Below, piece after piece: positions 45,395 through 54,888 of a DNA stretch of 64,000 bases (the stretch's first letter is position 1; the number at the start of each line of letters is the position of its first letter). This DNA comes from an uncultured Actinomycetes bacterium (lineage in GTDB: Bacteria; Actinomycetota; Actinomycetes; Actinomycetales; Bifidobacteriaceae). Both the position numbers and the translations under genes were made by a program. The notes beneath the pieces are model-generated. The model was given only the letters and a program-made list of their open reading frames with translations. It did not search any database and had not been told where the DNA came from. Location: NCBI GenBank assembly GCA_900314875.1, contig OMWX01000002.1:248001-312000 (forward strand), given 5' to 3'.

Positions 45395-46075
45395 ATGGCA
45401 AAAACCGAAATTCAGAAAAAACCGAAATTTCAAACTTCGGAAACTTTTTTTATCAGTGCGCTGCTGTCTTTGTCCGGCGGATTGCAGGACGCATACACAT
45501 ACCTTTTGCGCGGACGGGTTTTTGCCAATGCTCAGACCGGAAATATCGTTTTGATGAGCTGCGATTTTATGGAAGGAGAATGGTATAAAGGTCTGCGTTA
45601 CTTTTTCCCGGTTCTTGCATTCGTTTCCGGCGTAATCGTTGCGGAAATGATTAAAAGAAAATTCAAAAAATCCCGGCACGTGCACTGGCGGCAGATAATT
45701 CTGGTTTTTGAAGCATTGATTCTTGCGACAGTCGCATTTATGCCCAGAAGTTCAAATCTGCTTGCGACAATGCTTGTCTCTTATTCCTGCGCTATGCAGG
45801 TTCAGGCTTTTACCAAAGTGAACGGCTACAGATTTGCGACCACAATGTGCATAGGAAATATTCGCAGCGGAACCGAAAGTTTTTCCGCATATATGCATGA
45901 AAAAAAGAAGGAAAATCTGCATAAAGCAATTCTTTATTACGGCGTTATCCTGTTTTTTGCGCTCGGAGCCGCGCTGGGAGGACTGATTTCGCATTCGCTC
46001 GGATACAAATCCATTCTGGTTTCTGCATTCCTGCTTTTGGCTGCCTGCGCAATGATGCATAAAGAAAAAATGTGA
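45395..46075 (+). CDS. DUF1275 / YoaK-type membrane protein
   Basis: 226 residues, six predicted helices. SGGLQDAYTYLLRGRVFANAQTGNIVL is the signature of the YoaK/DUF1275 family (usually GFxDAxxFxxxGxxFxxxxTGN). Function not known in detail. No clear ribosome-binding site. Followed by a terminator at 46172. Confidence 0.85.
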   Translation: MAKTEIQKKPKFQTSETFFISALLSLSGGLQDAYTYLLRGRVFANAQTGNIVLMSCDFMEGEWYKGLRYFFPVLAFVSGVIVAEMIKRKFKKSRHVHWRQIILVFEALILATVAFMPRSSNLLATMLVSYSCAMQVQAFTKVNGYRFATTMCIGNIRSGTESFSAYMHEKKKENLHKAILYYGVILFFALGAALGGLISHSLGYKSILVSAFLLLAACAMMHKEKM

Positions 46076-46165
46076 AGAAGCTGTAAAATTCCCCTGATTT
46101 GTTATCCGAAGTTTTATCTGATATGCTTTGATTTAAATCATTCGATCGGGGTTGTTACTCTTTTT

Positions 46166-46216
46166 GAGGCAAGACTTGGCGTATCTTTTGTACGCCGGGT
46201 CTTTTTTTATTGCCTC
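46166..46216 (+). terminator. Intrinsic terminator after the YoaK gene, nested in a longer palindrome
   Basis: Inner stem agacttggcgta / tacgccgggtct (two G-T pairs), 7-base loop, then TTTTTTT. The whole is bracketed by a second pair, gaggcaa (46166-46172) and ttgcctc (46210-46216), which could form an alternative outer stem. Confidence 0.88.
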
Positions 46217-46332
46217 GAAACGCATGATATTCCGTTTTGAAAGGTTTGTTTTTCGGTCTGAAAGCTTTGACGATTCTTTCGTCGGAGTCATAACGCTGAC
46301 TGTAATGATAAAAATACAAGATCAGGAAACAA

Positions 46333-48135
46333 ATGAAATTTAAAAAACAAATTGCGCTTGCTGCTGCCGTGACCGTCATTTCTTCGGCTTTTCTTGCCGG
46401 ATGCGACGAAAATAAAAAACAGACGACGCCTGCGGAATCTCAAAGTCCGACCGCAAGCGTAAAATCTGCTTCTGATATGAAATGGTGGCAAAAAACAGTT
46501 GTTTACGAAGCTTATCCGAACAGCTTTAAAGATACAGACGGCGACGGATACGGCGATCTTAAAGGTCTGACATCCGAACTGGATCACTTGAAAGAACTCG
46601 GAGTCGGAGCGGTCTGGATTACTCCTTTCTTCGAATCTCCGATGAAAGACAACGGATATGACGTTGCAGATTACAGGAAGGTTAATCCGCGTTACGGAAC
46701 CGACGAAGATTTGGATAATCTGTTCTCTGAAGCAAACAAGCGCGGAATAAAACTTGTTCTCGATCTTGTTACAAATCATACTTCCGAAGAATGCGAATGG
46801 TTTAAAGAGTCTCGCTCAGGCAAAGATAACGACAAGAGCGATTACTATATCTGGGCCGATCCCGCTGAAGACGGAAGCGCTCCGAATAACTGGAGAAGCA
46901 TTTTCGGCGGCTCCGCATGGACTTACGATGAGACCAGAAAACAGTATTATCTGCACACATTCGGCGATTTTCAGCCTGATTTGAACTGGGCAAATCCTAA
47001 GGTTCGCCAGGAAATTTATGATGTTGCGAACTATTGGGCGGATAAAGGCGCAGGCGGTTTCCGTCTCGACGCGATTCCGTATATTAAGAAGCCTGCCGAA
47101 ATGAAAAACGGAGAGCCCGATCAGGAAGACGGCACCGTGTCCATCCATACTATGACTGTAAACACGGACGGAATTCTCGACTATCTGCACGAGTTTAAGG
47201 ACAAGGTTTCCAAGGGACGCGACATTTTCACGGTAGGCGAGGCGAACGGCGTGCCCGCAAGCGAGCTGAACAAGTGGGTAGGCGATAACGGCGTTTTCGA
47301 TATGATCTTCAGTTTTGATCATGAGAACGTGCAGTTTACCGGCGGCGAAGTATGGTCCGCTACCAAAGATTGGAAGCTTACCGAGCTTAAGAAGACTTTC
47401 ACCGACAGTCAGAATGCGATTAAAGACAACGGCTGGTATCCGATGTATCTGGAAAACCACGATCAGCCGCGTTCGATTAACCACTTCCTGCCTGAAGGAG
47501 CAGACCCTGTTTTGGGCGGCAAAGCTCTTGCGACTCTGCTTATGACAATGCGCGGAACTCCGTTCATGTATGAAGGCGAAGAGATCGGAATGACAAATGT
47601 CGACTGGGATAACATCGACGATTACAACGACATTTCGAGCAAGAATCAGTACCAGGTCGCTTTGGACAAGGGACTGAGCCGGGAAGAAGCCATTAAGTGC
47701 GTTCAGAAGTACAGCCGCGACAATGCGAGAACTCCTATGCAGTGGAATACTTCTGAGAATGCCGGATTCACGACCGGAACTCCGTGGCTGAAAACAAATT
47801 CTAATTACAAGACTGTTAATGTCGAAACAGAAAAGAGCGATCCCGACTCGGTTCTCAACTTCTATATGAGACTTAAGAGCCTTCGAGCCAACAATTCTGT
47901 GTTTATCGACGGAAGCTATGAAGAAAAGCTTGCAGACAGCGAGGAAATTTTCTCCTACGTTCGAGCAAACAGCAAAGATAAGGTTCAGGTTCTTATCAAC
48001 TTTACCGGCAGCGAAGTTTCTTACGATACTTCCGAAATTGATATGGATGCGGCTCCGCTTATTTCCAATTATTCAGAAACAGAGGTCGGAAAGCTTAAGC
48101 CTTATGAAGCTGTTGTCGTTGAACTGAAGCACTGA
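46333..48135 (+). CDS. GH13 alpha-glucosidase, surface lipoprotein
   Basis: 600 residues. Signal peptide and lipobox LAGC (Cys24), a short Ser/Thr linker, then a GH13 (alpha/beta)8 domain. Catalytic residues: Asp246 (GFRLDAI), Glu303 (VGEAN), Asp377 (ENHDQPR). DLVTNHTSEE, TDGDGYGDLKGL and a C-terminal beta domain resemble the oligo-1,6-glucosidase/alpha-glucosidase group (GH13_31-like). Those enzymes are normally cytoplasmic; here it should act outside, on starch- or isomalto-oligosaccharides. No sugar transporter is adjacent. Codons are rich in C-ending forms, as in well-expressed genes. Confidence 0.9.
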   Translation: MKFKKQIALAAAVTVISSAFLAGCDENKKQTTPAESQSPTASVKSASDMKWWQKTVVYEAYPNSFKDTDGDGYGDLKGLTSELDHLKELGVGAVWITPFFESPMKDNGYDVADYRKVNPRYGTDEDLDNLFSEANKRGIKLVLDLVTNHTSEECEWFKESRSGKDNDKSDYYIWADPAEDGSAPNNWRSIFGGSAWTYDETRKQYYLHTFGDFQPDLNWANPKVRQEIYDVANYWADKGAGGFRLDAIPYIKKPAEMKNGEPDQEDGTVSIHTMTVNTDGILDYLHEFKDKVSKGRDIFTVGEANGVPASELNKWVGDNGVFDMIFSFDHENVQFTGGEVWSATKDWKLTELKKTFTDSQNAIKDNGWYPMYLENHDQPRSINHFLPEGADPVLGGKALATLLMTMRGTPFMYEGEEIGMTNVDWDNIDDYNDISSKNQYQVALDKGLSREEAIKCVQKYSRDNARTPMQWNTSENAGFTTGTPWLKTNSNYKTVNVETEKSDPDSVLNFYMRLKSLRANNSVFIDGSYEEKLADSEEIFSYVRANSKDKVQVLINFTGSEVSYDTSEIDMDAAPLISNYSETEVGKLKPYEAVVVELKH

Positions 48136-48338
48136 CAGCCGAAAGGCAATATTGCTGTCAGGTCTGAGACTTGACAATATGACAGTTGAAGACTGACAGA
48201 TGAATGCGGCCGGCATCGGGCAGAAGCGCCTGTTGCCGGCTTTCTTTATATCCTGTTTTATGTCAGTGTCCGATTTTCAGCGTCAGGTTTTATATCAGTG
48301 TAAAATACATGTGTCGGCAAATATTTTTGGAGGCAAGC

Positions 48339-49028
48339 GTGGCATATTCCGTGAAGAAGAGCGTAAAAACGTGTCTTTCGGCTTTCGCGGCCGCAGCTGT
48401 GCTTTTTTCGTGCTGTTCATGTTCTCTGCCCGGCAAAGCTCCCGGAGATGCGGGACTTAATCAGGGTCAGAGCAGATATAACGGAACCGACAGAATAGAT
48501 ACGCAAATCGGAGTCGTCGGAAACAGCAGTCAGACGAAAAACCCCGCTTCCTATGATTCGGCTTCAGACTCGCAGTCTTCTCAATTCTCGCAGCTTTCGC
48601 AATTCGGCGAAACAGCCGAAGATTCTGAAATAACGTCTTTTGTCAGCGCGGTTAATGCTGACTGGATGAAAGTCATATATCAGAATGCTTTTTTTGAGGA
48701 AGACAAAATTAAAGCAGTCAAAGATCTTGTGTCTCGCAACGTGACTGCAATCGCAGTCAAAGCCGGCAAAACAGATTCTCAGCTTGCAAAACGCTGGAAG
48801 GAAGTTTTGGAATCAGCGAGAAATTCGGGAATTCCGGTTATTTTTTTCAATTGCGATCCGCCGACAGATGATTCTGCGCTGTATGCGGCTCAAATACAGA
48901 CTAAAGCGTATGTCGAAAAAATTAACGGACAAGCCGCGTCCGACCGCGAAAACATAACTGTTCCGCAGGCGATTCGCACGATTATCGACGATGTTCCGCA
49001 TGAAAAAATAATTCGGGTCAATATATGA
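48339..49028 (+). CDS. Short lipoprotein with a partial sugar-binding-protein-like fold
   Basis: 229 residues from GTG 48339, chosen for the GGAGGCAAGC ribosome-binding site. Signal peptide with a Cys-rich lipobox region (LFSCCSC, Cys25 most likely lipidated), a ~70-residue Ser/Gln linker containing SQFSQLSQF, then about 100 residues. These include VSRNVTAIAVKAGKTDSQLAKRWKEVLESARNSGIPVIFFN, which matches the first lobe of periplasmic sugar-binding proteins (the 'W..vl..A..agIPVI' block). The second lobe is absent, so binding by the normal two-lobe clamp is not possible. No permease gene is next to it. Confidence 0.7.
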   Translation: MAYSVKKSVKTCLSAFAAAAVLFSCCSCSLPGKAPGDAGLNQGQSRYNGTDRIDTQIGVVGNSSQTKNPASYDSASDSQSSQFSQLSQFGETAEDSEITSFVSAVNADWMKVIYQNAFFEEDKIKAVKDLVSRNVTAIAVKAGKTDSQLAKRWKEVLESARNSGIPVIFFNCDPPTDDSALYAAQIQTKAYVEKINGQAASDRENITVPQAIRTIIDDVPHEKIIRVNI

Positions 49029-49179
49029 ATATATGATTCGATATATGAAAGCAACCGGGCATTGCCGCGACAGTGCCGCCGTTATTTGCCGATTTGACAT
49101 CTGTTAAATATCAGCAGCGGGCTTTGCGGCAGTCGAAAGCTCAAACTGAATCTGACAAGCGAAAATCGGAGAGAAAAGA

Positions 49180-51753
49180 ATGAGTTCATCGGATAAAATG
49201 AAAACAGATTCGAAAGCCGGAACCGGGGGGAAGCAGTCTTCAGCGGCACTGCCCGAAACCTCGCAGACCGGTCTGACCGAATCTGAAGTTGCCTCGCTTG
49301 TCGAACAGGGGCAGGTTAATGTCACGAACGACGAATCGTCAAGAACATGGGCACAGATTATCCGTTCTAATGTTTTCACTCTCTTTAATGCTATTTTCGC
49401 GGTCTGCACGGTTATTGTTCTTATCACGGGGCAATGGAAAGACGCGACTTTCTCGCTTGTTATCGTCATTAATTCTTTAATCGGAATTGTTACCGAAATG
49501 CGCATGAAGAAAACTCTTGACGGACTGTCGGTTTTGGTTGAATCCGATTATGTCGTGCGCCGCGGCGGAAAAAATGTTTCTGTGGGACGCGAAGATATTG
49601 TTGCCGGCGATTTGCTTTGGATTCGTTCGGGAGAGCAGATTCCCGCAGACACGTCCGTAATTGAGTCTTACGGTTTAGAAACAGACGAATCTGTGCTTAC
49701 CGGCGAGTCAATAACCGTCAAAAAACAGCCGGGAGACAAGGCTTTGTCAGGTTCGGTTGCCGTTTCGGGCACTGCGCTTTCTCGCGTAGAATCGGTCGGC
49801 GAAAACAGCTACATGTCCAAGCTGACTGCAGAAGCTAAGGTTTACAAGAAAACTGTTTCTGATCTGAACAAGGGAATAAACAAGATTCTCAAAGCTATGA
49901 CTTTTGTGATTATTCCTTTGGGAATACTGCTTGTCATAACGCAGTTCAACACGGTCGGAGGATTTAAAACCGCTATGGAACAGGGAACCTGGCGTCATGC
50001 GGTTTCCGGTTCGGTGGCAGGCATTACGGGAATGATTCCCGAGGGTTTGGTTTTGCTTACGTCTTTGAACTTTGCGGTTGCCGCGATGAAGCTTGCCAAA
50101 CAAAAAACGCTTGTTCAGGAAATGGAAGCAGTCGAGACTCTGGCTCGCGTGGACTGTCTGAACTGCGATAAAACCGGAACTATAACCGACGGAAGAATTT
50201 CTTTGGATTCTCTCGTCCCTCTTGACAGCGAAATTTCTTTGGGGAATGCGGTTCAGGCATTATATGATGTGTGCGATGAAGGAACTCCAAATGCTACGGG
50301 AGAAGCTATTCTGACAGGACTTAAATCCGGCGAATACGCCGTTCTGCCTTCCGAATGCGAATTTGACTCGAATTTGTTTAATGCAGAAAAATCCGGAGAG
50401 AAGAACATGTCAATCGGATCCGGTTCGCAAATTAAGAATCGCATTCCGTTCTCGTCTGCAAGAAAATGGAGCGCAATTGAAACTCCTGACGGAAAAGCGT
50501 GGTATTTCGGAGCTCCCGAAGTTCTTATGTCTGCAATGAATAAGGAATACGCCAAAGCGCGCGAAATCGTTTCCCGTCTTGCCGATTCAGGCGTGCGAGT
50601 GGTTATGCTTGCCGCAGGTTCTTCTGCCGAAAATATCGAAACGCTTGATCCTTCAATGCGTCCGGCTGCTCTTGCCGTCTGTTCCGAGCATGTGCGCGAA
50701 GACGCCGCAAAAACGCTTGCATGGTTCAACAAGCAGCAGGTGCGCTGCAGAATTATCTCGGGAGACAATCCGCGAACCGTTGCAGCAATTGCTCATAAAG
50801 TCGGACTGACCGGAGAGCGAAAGCCGAATTATGCGGATGCGAGAGACTTGCCCGAAGATATCGACAGTCTTGCCGAAACAATTGAAAATATTGATGTTTT
50901 GGGACGAGTTCTGCCCGAACAGAAAAAAGCGATTGTTCAGGCTCTTCACAAGAAAAGCCATACGGTCGCAATGACCGGAGACGGCGTAAATGACGCTTTG
51001 GCAATCAAAGAAGCCGATTTGGGAATCGCAATGGGCAATGCTGCTTCGGCTACAAAAGCAGTGGCTCAAATTGTTCTTGTCGACTCGAAGTTCTCCCATC
51101 TGCCCGACGTGGTTGCTCGAGGACGCCAGGTCATGGCAAATATGGAACGCGTGGCCGGACTGTTTCTTGTGAAAACTTTTTATTCCGCGCTTATTTCTTT
51201 GGGCGTTATTCTTATGTCCGTGCCTATGCCGTATCTGCCCAGGCATATTACGTATGTGGGCGGTCTTACAATCGGCACGCCGGCATTCTTCCTGGCTCTT
51301 GCACCCAACACCCGCCGCTATATTCCCGGATTCCTTAAGCGGGTTGTCAGGTTTGCTGCTCCGTCGGGAACTGCGATTGCTTTTGCGGTTCTGACTTCTG
51401 CAGCTGTGCTTCCTAAGATTTTCTCGTGGAATTTGTCTGATTCGAACGATCTGTTTTCTCTTCGTTCGACGATTTCGATTATTCTGTTTGCGATGAGCAT
51501 TTTTGTTCTGGCGCGCGTGGCAACTCCGCTTGCATCGTGGCGCGGAATTCTTGTGCTGGCTTTCGCAGCAGCGGGAATTATCGGAATGCATATTCCGTTT
51601 GTTGCAGATTATTTTGCTTTGAAAGCTCCCGAAGGCGAGCTGCTGAAAGCCGTTTTAATCGCAATCGGAATGTCGGCCGTTATTTTTGCCGTTATTGTCA
51701 TGCTTCTTTCGTTCGCGATTGATTCGTTTGCGAAAAAACAGGAAAACAAGTAA
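49180..51753 (+). CDS. P-type cation ATPase, CtpE-like
   Basis: 857 residues. Phosphorylation site Asp330 in DKTGTITDG, the dephosphorylation loop TGES (Thr174), the nucleotide domain (about 350-560), MTGDGVNDALAIKEADLGIAMG, and ten helices. The N-terminus GLTESEVASLVEQGQVN is like the mycobacterial Ca2+ transporter CtpE. Ca2+ uptake is thus likely, though other divalent ions are possible. GGAGAGAAAAGA precedes ATG 49180. A Thr/Ser-rich 30-residue N-terminal extension is present. Confidence 0.92.
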   Translation: MSSSDKMKTDSKAGTGGKQSSAALPETSQTGLTESEVASLVEQGQVNVTNDESSRTWAQIIRSNVFTLFNAIFAVCTVIVLITGQWKDATFSLVIVINSLIGIVTEMRMKKTLDGLSVLVESDYVVRRGGKNVSVGREDIVAGDLLWIRSGEQIPADTSVIESYGLETDESVLTGESITVKKQPGDKALSGSVAVSGTALSRVESVGENSYMSKLTAEAKVYKKTVSDLNKGINKILKAMTFVIIPLGILLVITQFNTVGGFKTAMEQGTWRHAVSGSVAGITGMIPEGLVLLTSLNFAVAAMKLAKQKTLVQEMEAVETLARVDCLNCDKTGTITDGRISLDSLVPLDSEISLGNAVQALYDVCDEGTPNATGEAILTGLKSGEYAVLPSECEFDSNLFNAEKSGEKNMSIGSGSQIKNRIPFSSARKWSAIETPDGKAWYFGAPEVLMSAMNKEYAKAREIVSRLADSGVRVVMLAAGSSAENIETLDPSMRPAALAVCSEHVREDAAKTLAWFNKQQVRCRIISGDNPRTVAAIAHKVGLTGERKPNYADARDLPEDIDSLAETIENIDVLGRVLPEQKKAIVQALHKKSHTVAMTGDGVNDALAIKEADLGIAMGNAASATKAVAQIVLVDSKFSHLPDVVARGRQVMANMERVAGLFLVKTFYSALISLGVILMSVPMPYLPRHITYVGGLTIGTPAFFLALAPNTRRYIPGFLKRVVRFAAPSGTAIAFAVLTSAAVLPKIFSWNLSDSNDLFSLRSTISIILFAMSIFVLARVATPLASWRGILVLAFAAAGIIGMHIPFVADYFALKAPEGELLKAVLIAIGMSAVIFAVIVMLLSFAIDSFAKKQENK

Positions 51754-51783
51754 ATAAATATCAAAAACACATCGGAGGTGTGT

Positions 51784-54486
51784 ATGTCATATCGCGATTC
51801 TCAGCGCTCGACGCTTGTTGCGGGCGGAAAAGAATTCGATTATTTTTCGATTGCGGATCTGCCCGGAATCGAACGATTGCCGTATTCGCTGAAAATACTT
51901 GCGGAGAATCTTATTCGCAATATTGACGGCGCAAATATAACGGATGAAGATGTAGACGCGCTGCTGAATGCGAAAACCTGCGGCGAAGCGCATGAGATTC
52001 AGTTCACGCCTTCGCGAGTGATTATGCAGGATTTCACGGGAGTTCCCTGTATAGTCGACTTGGCTACAATGCGAGATGCGGTTAAGAATTTGGGAGGAGA
52101 TCCGAAAGTAATCAATCCTCAGGTTCCCGCTCAGATGGTTATCGATCATTCTGTGCAAATCGATGTTGCGGGAGTCGACGGCGCGATCGAAAAAAACATG
52201 GATATCGAATATGCCCGAAACAAGGAACGTTATCAGTTCCTGCGATGGGGGCAGCAGGCATTCGACAATTTCCGCGTCGTGCCTCCGGGGACGGGAATTA
52301 TTCATCAGGTTAATGTCGAGTATCTTGCAAAAGTCGTTATGACAAAAACCGACGAATCAGGTCGCGAAATCGCATATCCCGACTCCTGCGTGGGAACCGA
52401 TTCTCATACGACAACCGTAAACGGCTTGTCGGTTCTCGGCTGGGGAGTCGGCGGAATAGAAGCCGAAGCTGCGATGCTCGGACAGCCGGTTTCAATGCTT
52501 GTTCCCAAGGTTGTCGGTTTCAAACTGACCGGGTCAGCAGACAAGAATGTTACTGCCACGGATATCGTTCTTACGATTACGGATATGCTTCGCCGTCACG
52601 GAGTTGTGGGCAAATTCGTTGAATTTTACGGAGAAGGAATCGCGGCTGTTCCTGTTGCAAACCGTTCGACAATCGGAAACATGAGTCCTGAGTTCGGCTC
52701 TACATGCGGTATTTTCCCGATAGACGATCAAACCATAGATTATCTTCGTCTTACGGGACGCAGCGAAGAACAGGCTGAATTGGTTGAAAAATATGCCAAA
52801 GCAAACGGACTCTGGCATGACCCGTCTTCAAACAGCGTCGAACCGCAATATGACGAGTATCTCGAACTGGATTTGAGCACGGTTGTTCCGTCTGTAGCCG
52901 GTCCGAAAAGACCTCAGGACAGAATTGTTCTTGCCGATTCGAAGTCTGTTTTCGAAAAAGATTTACAGTCTTATGTGACTGATAAAACCGAACGCGGAAA
53001 AGTTGAGGTAACTTCGACAAAAGGCGAAAAATTCGAAATCGAAAACGGAGATGCCGTTATCGCTTCGATTACGTCTTGCACGAATACTTCGAATCCGTCC
53101 GTTATGATCGCTGCAGGTTTGATCGCCAAGAATGCCAACGAAAAAGGACTGACCGCAAAGCCTTGGGTTAAAACGTCTCTTGCTCCCGGTTCGCAGGTTG
53201 TTTCCGATTATCTGCAAAAATCGGGACTGCAAAGCGAATTGGACAAACTCGGATTCCAGCTTGTCGGATACGGCTGCGCTACTTGCATCGGCAACTCGGG
53301 TCCTCTCGACGCCAATATTTCCAAGGCAATCAACGATAATGATCTTGCTGTGACCGCAGTTTTGTCGGGAAACAGGAATTTTGAGGGACGAATCAGTCCC
53401 GATGTCAAAATGAATTATCTTGCAAGCCCTCCGCTTGTTATCGCCTATGCTCTGGCCGGAAGCATGAATTTCGATTTTGAAACTCAGCCTCTGGGAACGG
53501 ATCGCGACGGAAACGAAGTGTTCCTGAAAGATATCTGGCCTTCGAACGAACAGGTTGAAAGCATTATCGCGCAAAATTTGAGCCGAGATATGTTTATCAA
53601 AGACTACGAGACTGTTTTTGACGGTGACGAACGCTGGCAGAAGCTTAATGTTCCGTCCGGCGATCTGTTTTCGTGGGATGAAAATTCGACGTATGTGCGC
53701 AGACAGACATTCTTTGACGGAATGACTTCTCAGCCCGCGCCTGTCGAAGACATTCGAAATGCGCGCGTTCTTGCGTTTTTGGGCGATTCGGTCACAACAG
53801 ATCATATTTCTCCTGCCGGAGCGTTTAAGGCTTCTTCGCCTGCCGGAAAGTATCTGAGCGAGAGAGGAATCGAGCCGAAGGATTTCAATTCTTACGGTTC
53901 GAGACGCGGAAACCACGAGGTTATGGTTCGCGGAACATTCGGAAATATCCGTTTGCGCAACCGGATTTTCGATTCTGTCGGCTTGGAAGTTCAGCCCGGC
54001 GGATTTACGTATGATTTCCTGAAGAAACAGCCTTCAACGATTTTTGAGGCGGGAGAGAACTATCGCGCGAACAATGTTCCGCTTGTAGTTCTTGCAGGCA
54101 AAGAATACGGAACGGGTTCGTCGCGCGACTGGGCTGCAAAAGGAACCGTCATGCTCGGAGTCAAAGCCGTAATCGCGCAAAGTTTTGAACGCATTCATCG
54201 TTCGAATCTTATCGGAATGGGCGTTTTGCCGCTGCAATTCCCCGAAGAACAGTCTGCTCAGTCTTTGGGCTTGGACGGAACTGAAATATTCGATATTTCG
54301 GGTCTGAACTTGCTTAATGACGGGAATGTTCCCGAAACGCTTAAGGTTAAAGCGACGAAGGATGACGGAACATCCGTCGAGTTTAATGCCGTCGTGCGCA
54401 TTGATACTCCGGGAGAAGCAGAATATTACAGAAACGGGGGAATCCTGCAGTATGTTCTGCGCAATCTGATGAAACGGAACAGATAA
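51784..54486 (+). CDS. acnA: Aconitate hydratase A
   Basis: 900 residues. Citrate to isocitrate, [4Fe-4S] enzyme. Cluster ligands are Cys432 ([12 protein letters not shown]), Cys498 and Cys501 ([12 protein letters not shown]). Four aconitase domains are complete, including the C-terminal swivel domain ([13 protein letters not shown]). GGAGGTGTGT precedes ATG 51784. Two inverted repeats follow the gene. In bifidobacteria and many low-respiration actinobacteria it feeds glutamate synthesis. Confidence 0.96.
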   Translation: MSYRDSQRSTLVAGGKEFDYFSIADLPGIERLPYSLKILAENLIRNIDGANITDEDVDALLNAKTCGEAHEIQFTPSRVIMQDFTGVPCIVDLATMRDAVKNLGGDPKVINPQVPAQMVIDHSVQIDVAGVDGAIEKNMDIEYARNKERYQFLRWGQQAFDNFRVVPPGTGIIHQVNVEYLAKVVMTKTDESGREIAYPDSCVGTDSHTTTVNGLSVLGWGVGGIEAEAAMLGQPVSMLVPKVVGFKLTGSADKNVTATDIVLTITDMLRRHGVVGKFVEFYGEGIAAVPVANRSTIGNMSPEFGSTCGIFPIDDQTIDYLRLTGRSEEQAELVEKYAKANGLWHDPSSNSVEPQYDEYLELDLSTVVPSVAGPKRPQDRIVLADSKSVFEKDLQSYVTDKTERGKVEVTSTKGEKFEIENGDAVIASITSCTNTSNPSVMIAAGLIAKNANEKGLTAKPWVKTSLAPGSQVVSDYLQKSGLQSELDKLGFQLVGYGCATCIGNSGPLDANISKAINDNDLAVTAVLSGNRNFEGRISPDVKMNYLASPPLVIAYALAGSMNFDFETQPLGTDRDGNEVFLKDIWPSNEQVESIIAQNLSRDMFIKDYETVFDGDERWQKLNVPSGDLFSWDENSTYVRRQTFFDGMTSQPAPVEDIRNARVLAFLGDSVTTDHISPAGAFKASSPAGKYLSERGIEPKDFNSYGSRRGNHEVMVRGTFGNIRLRNRIFDSVGLEVQPGGFTYDFLKKQPSTIFEAGENYRANNVPLVVLAGKEYGTGSSRDWAAKGTVMLGVKAVIAQSFERIHRSNLIGMGVLPLQFPEEQSAQSLGLDGTEIFDISGLNLLNDGNVPETLKVKATKDDGTSVEFNAVVRIDTPGEAEYYRNGGILQYVLRNLMKRNR

Positions 54487-54522
54487 GGTCGGGCGAATAT
54501 GTTTGGCATGCTCATAAGAGAC

Positions 54523-54550
54523 GCTCTTAAATGTCTTAACGTTTAAGAGC
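54523..54550. repeat. Inverted repeat after acnA
   Basis: Perfect 9-bp arms gctcttaaa / tttaagagc with a 10-base loop. It lies 37 bases after acnA, with no T-tract, so it may stabilise the mRNA 3' end or be a protein site. Confidence 0.6.
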
Positions 54551-54576
54551 GCGAACACAGACGTCTGCTGCATATT

Positions 54577-54616
54577 GAGGCGGAAACGAATTCGCAAGAA
54601 ACTTTCCGCCTCTTTT
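54577..54616 (+). terminator. Intrinsic terminator of acnA
   Basis: Perfect 10-bp stem gaggcggaaa / tttccgcctc with a 16-base loop, then TTTT. Confidence 0.82.
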
Positions 54617-54888
54617 GCGGTTCTTGAGAGTATATCGTTTGCTGACGCATCGTTCGCCGCGATTAAAGCGCACACTCAGACAAAAAGGCATAAAAAGCAG
54701 CAGACAAGGTGTCAGACAAACAAAAAAACTGCGCAAAACTGCATGACCCGCTTCAAACAGCATAAATAAAAGGATTTGATAAATGTGTTGTTCCAAAATG
54801 TCTGATATGCTTCGCCAAAATATCGAGAAATAATTTTTTAAACTTATGAAATAAAATAAGCGGCGGTATCGCGTTTATAAGGAGGGAA

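Larger units (their letters stand above)
54487..54888. other. 402-base gap with two inverted repeats before the second methyltransferase
   Basis: Hairpin gctcttaaa / tttaagagc at 54523-54550 without a T-run, then a terminator at 54577-54616. The rest of the region, 54620-54880, shows no gene I can support. An AT-rich stretch near 54835-54860 (ttttttaaacttatgaaataaaataa) is a likely promoter area. Confidence 0.65.
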
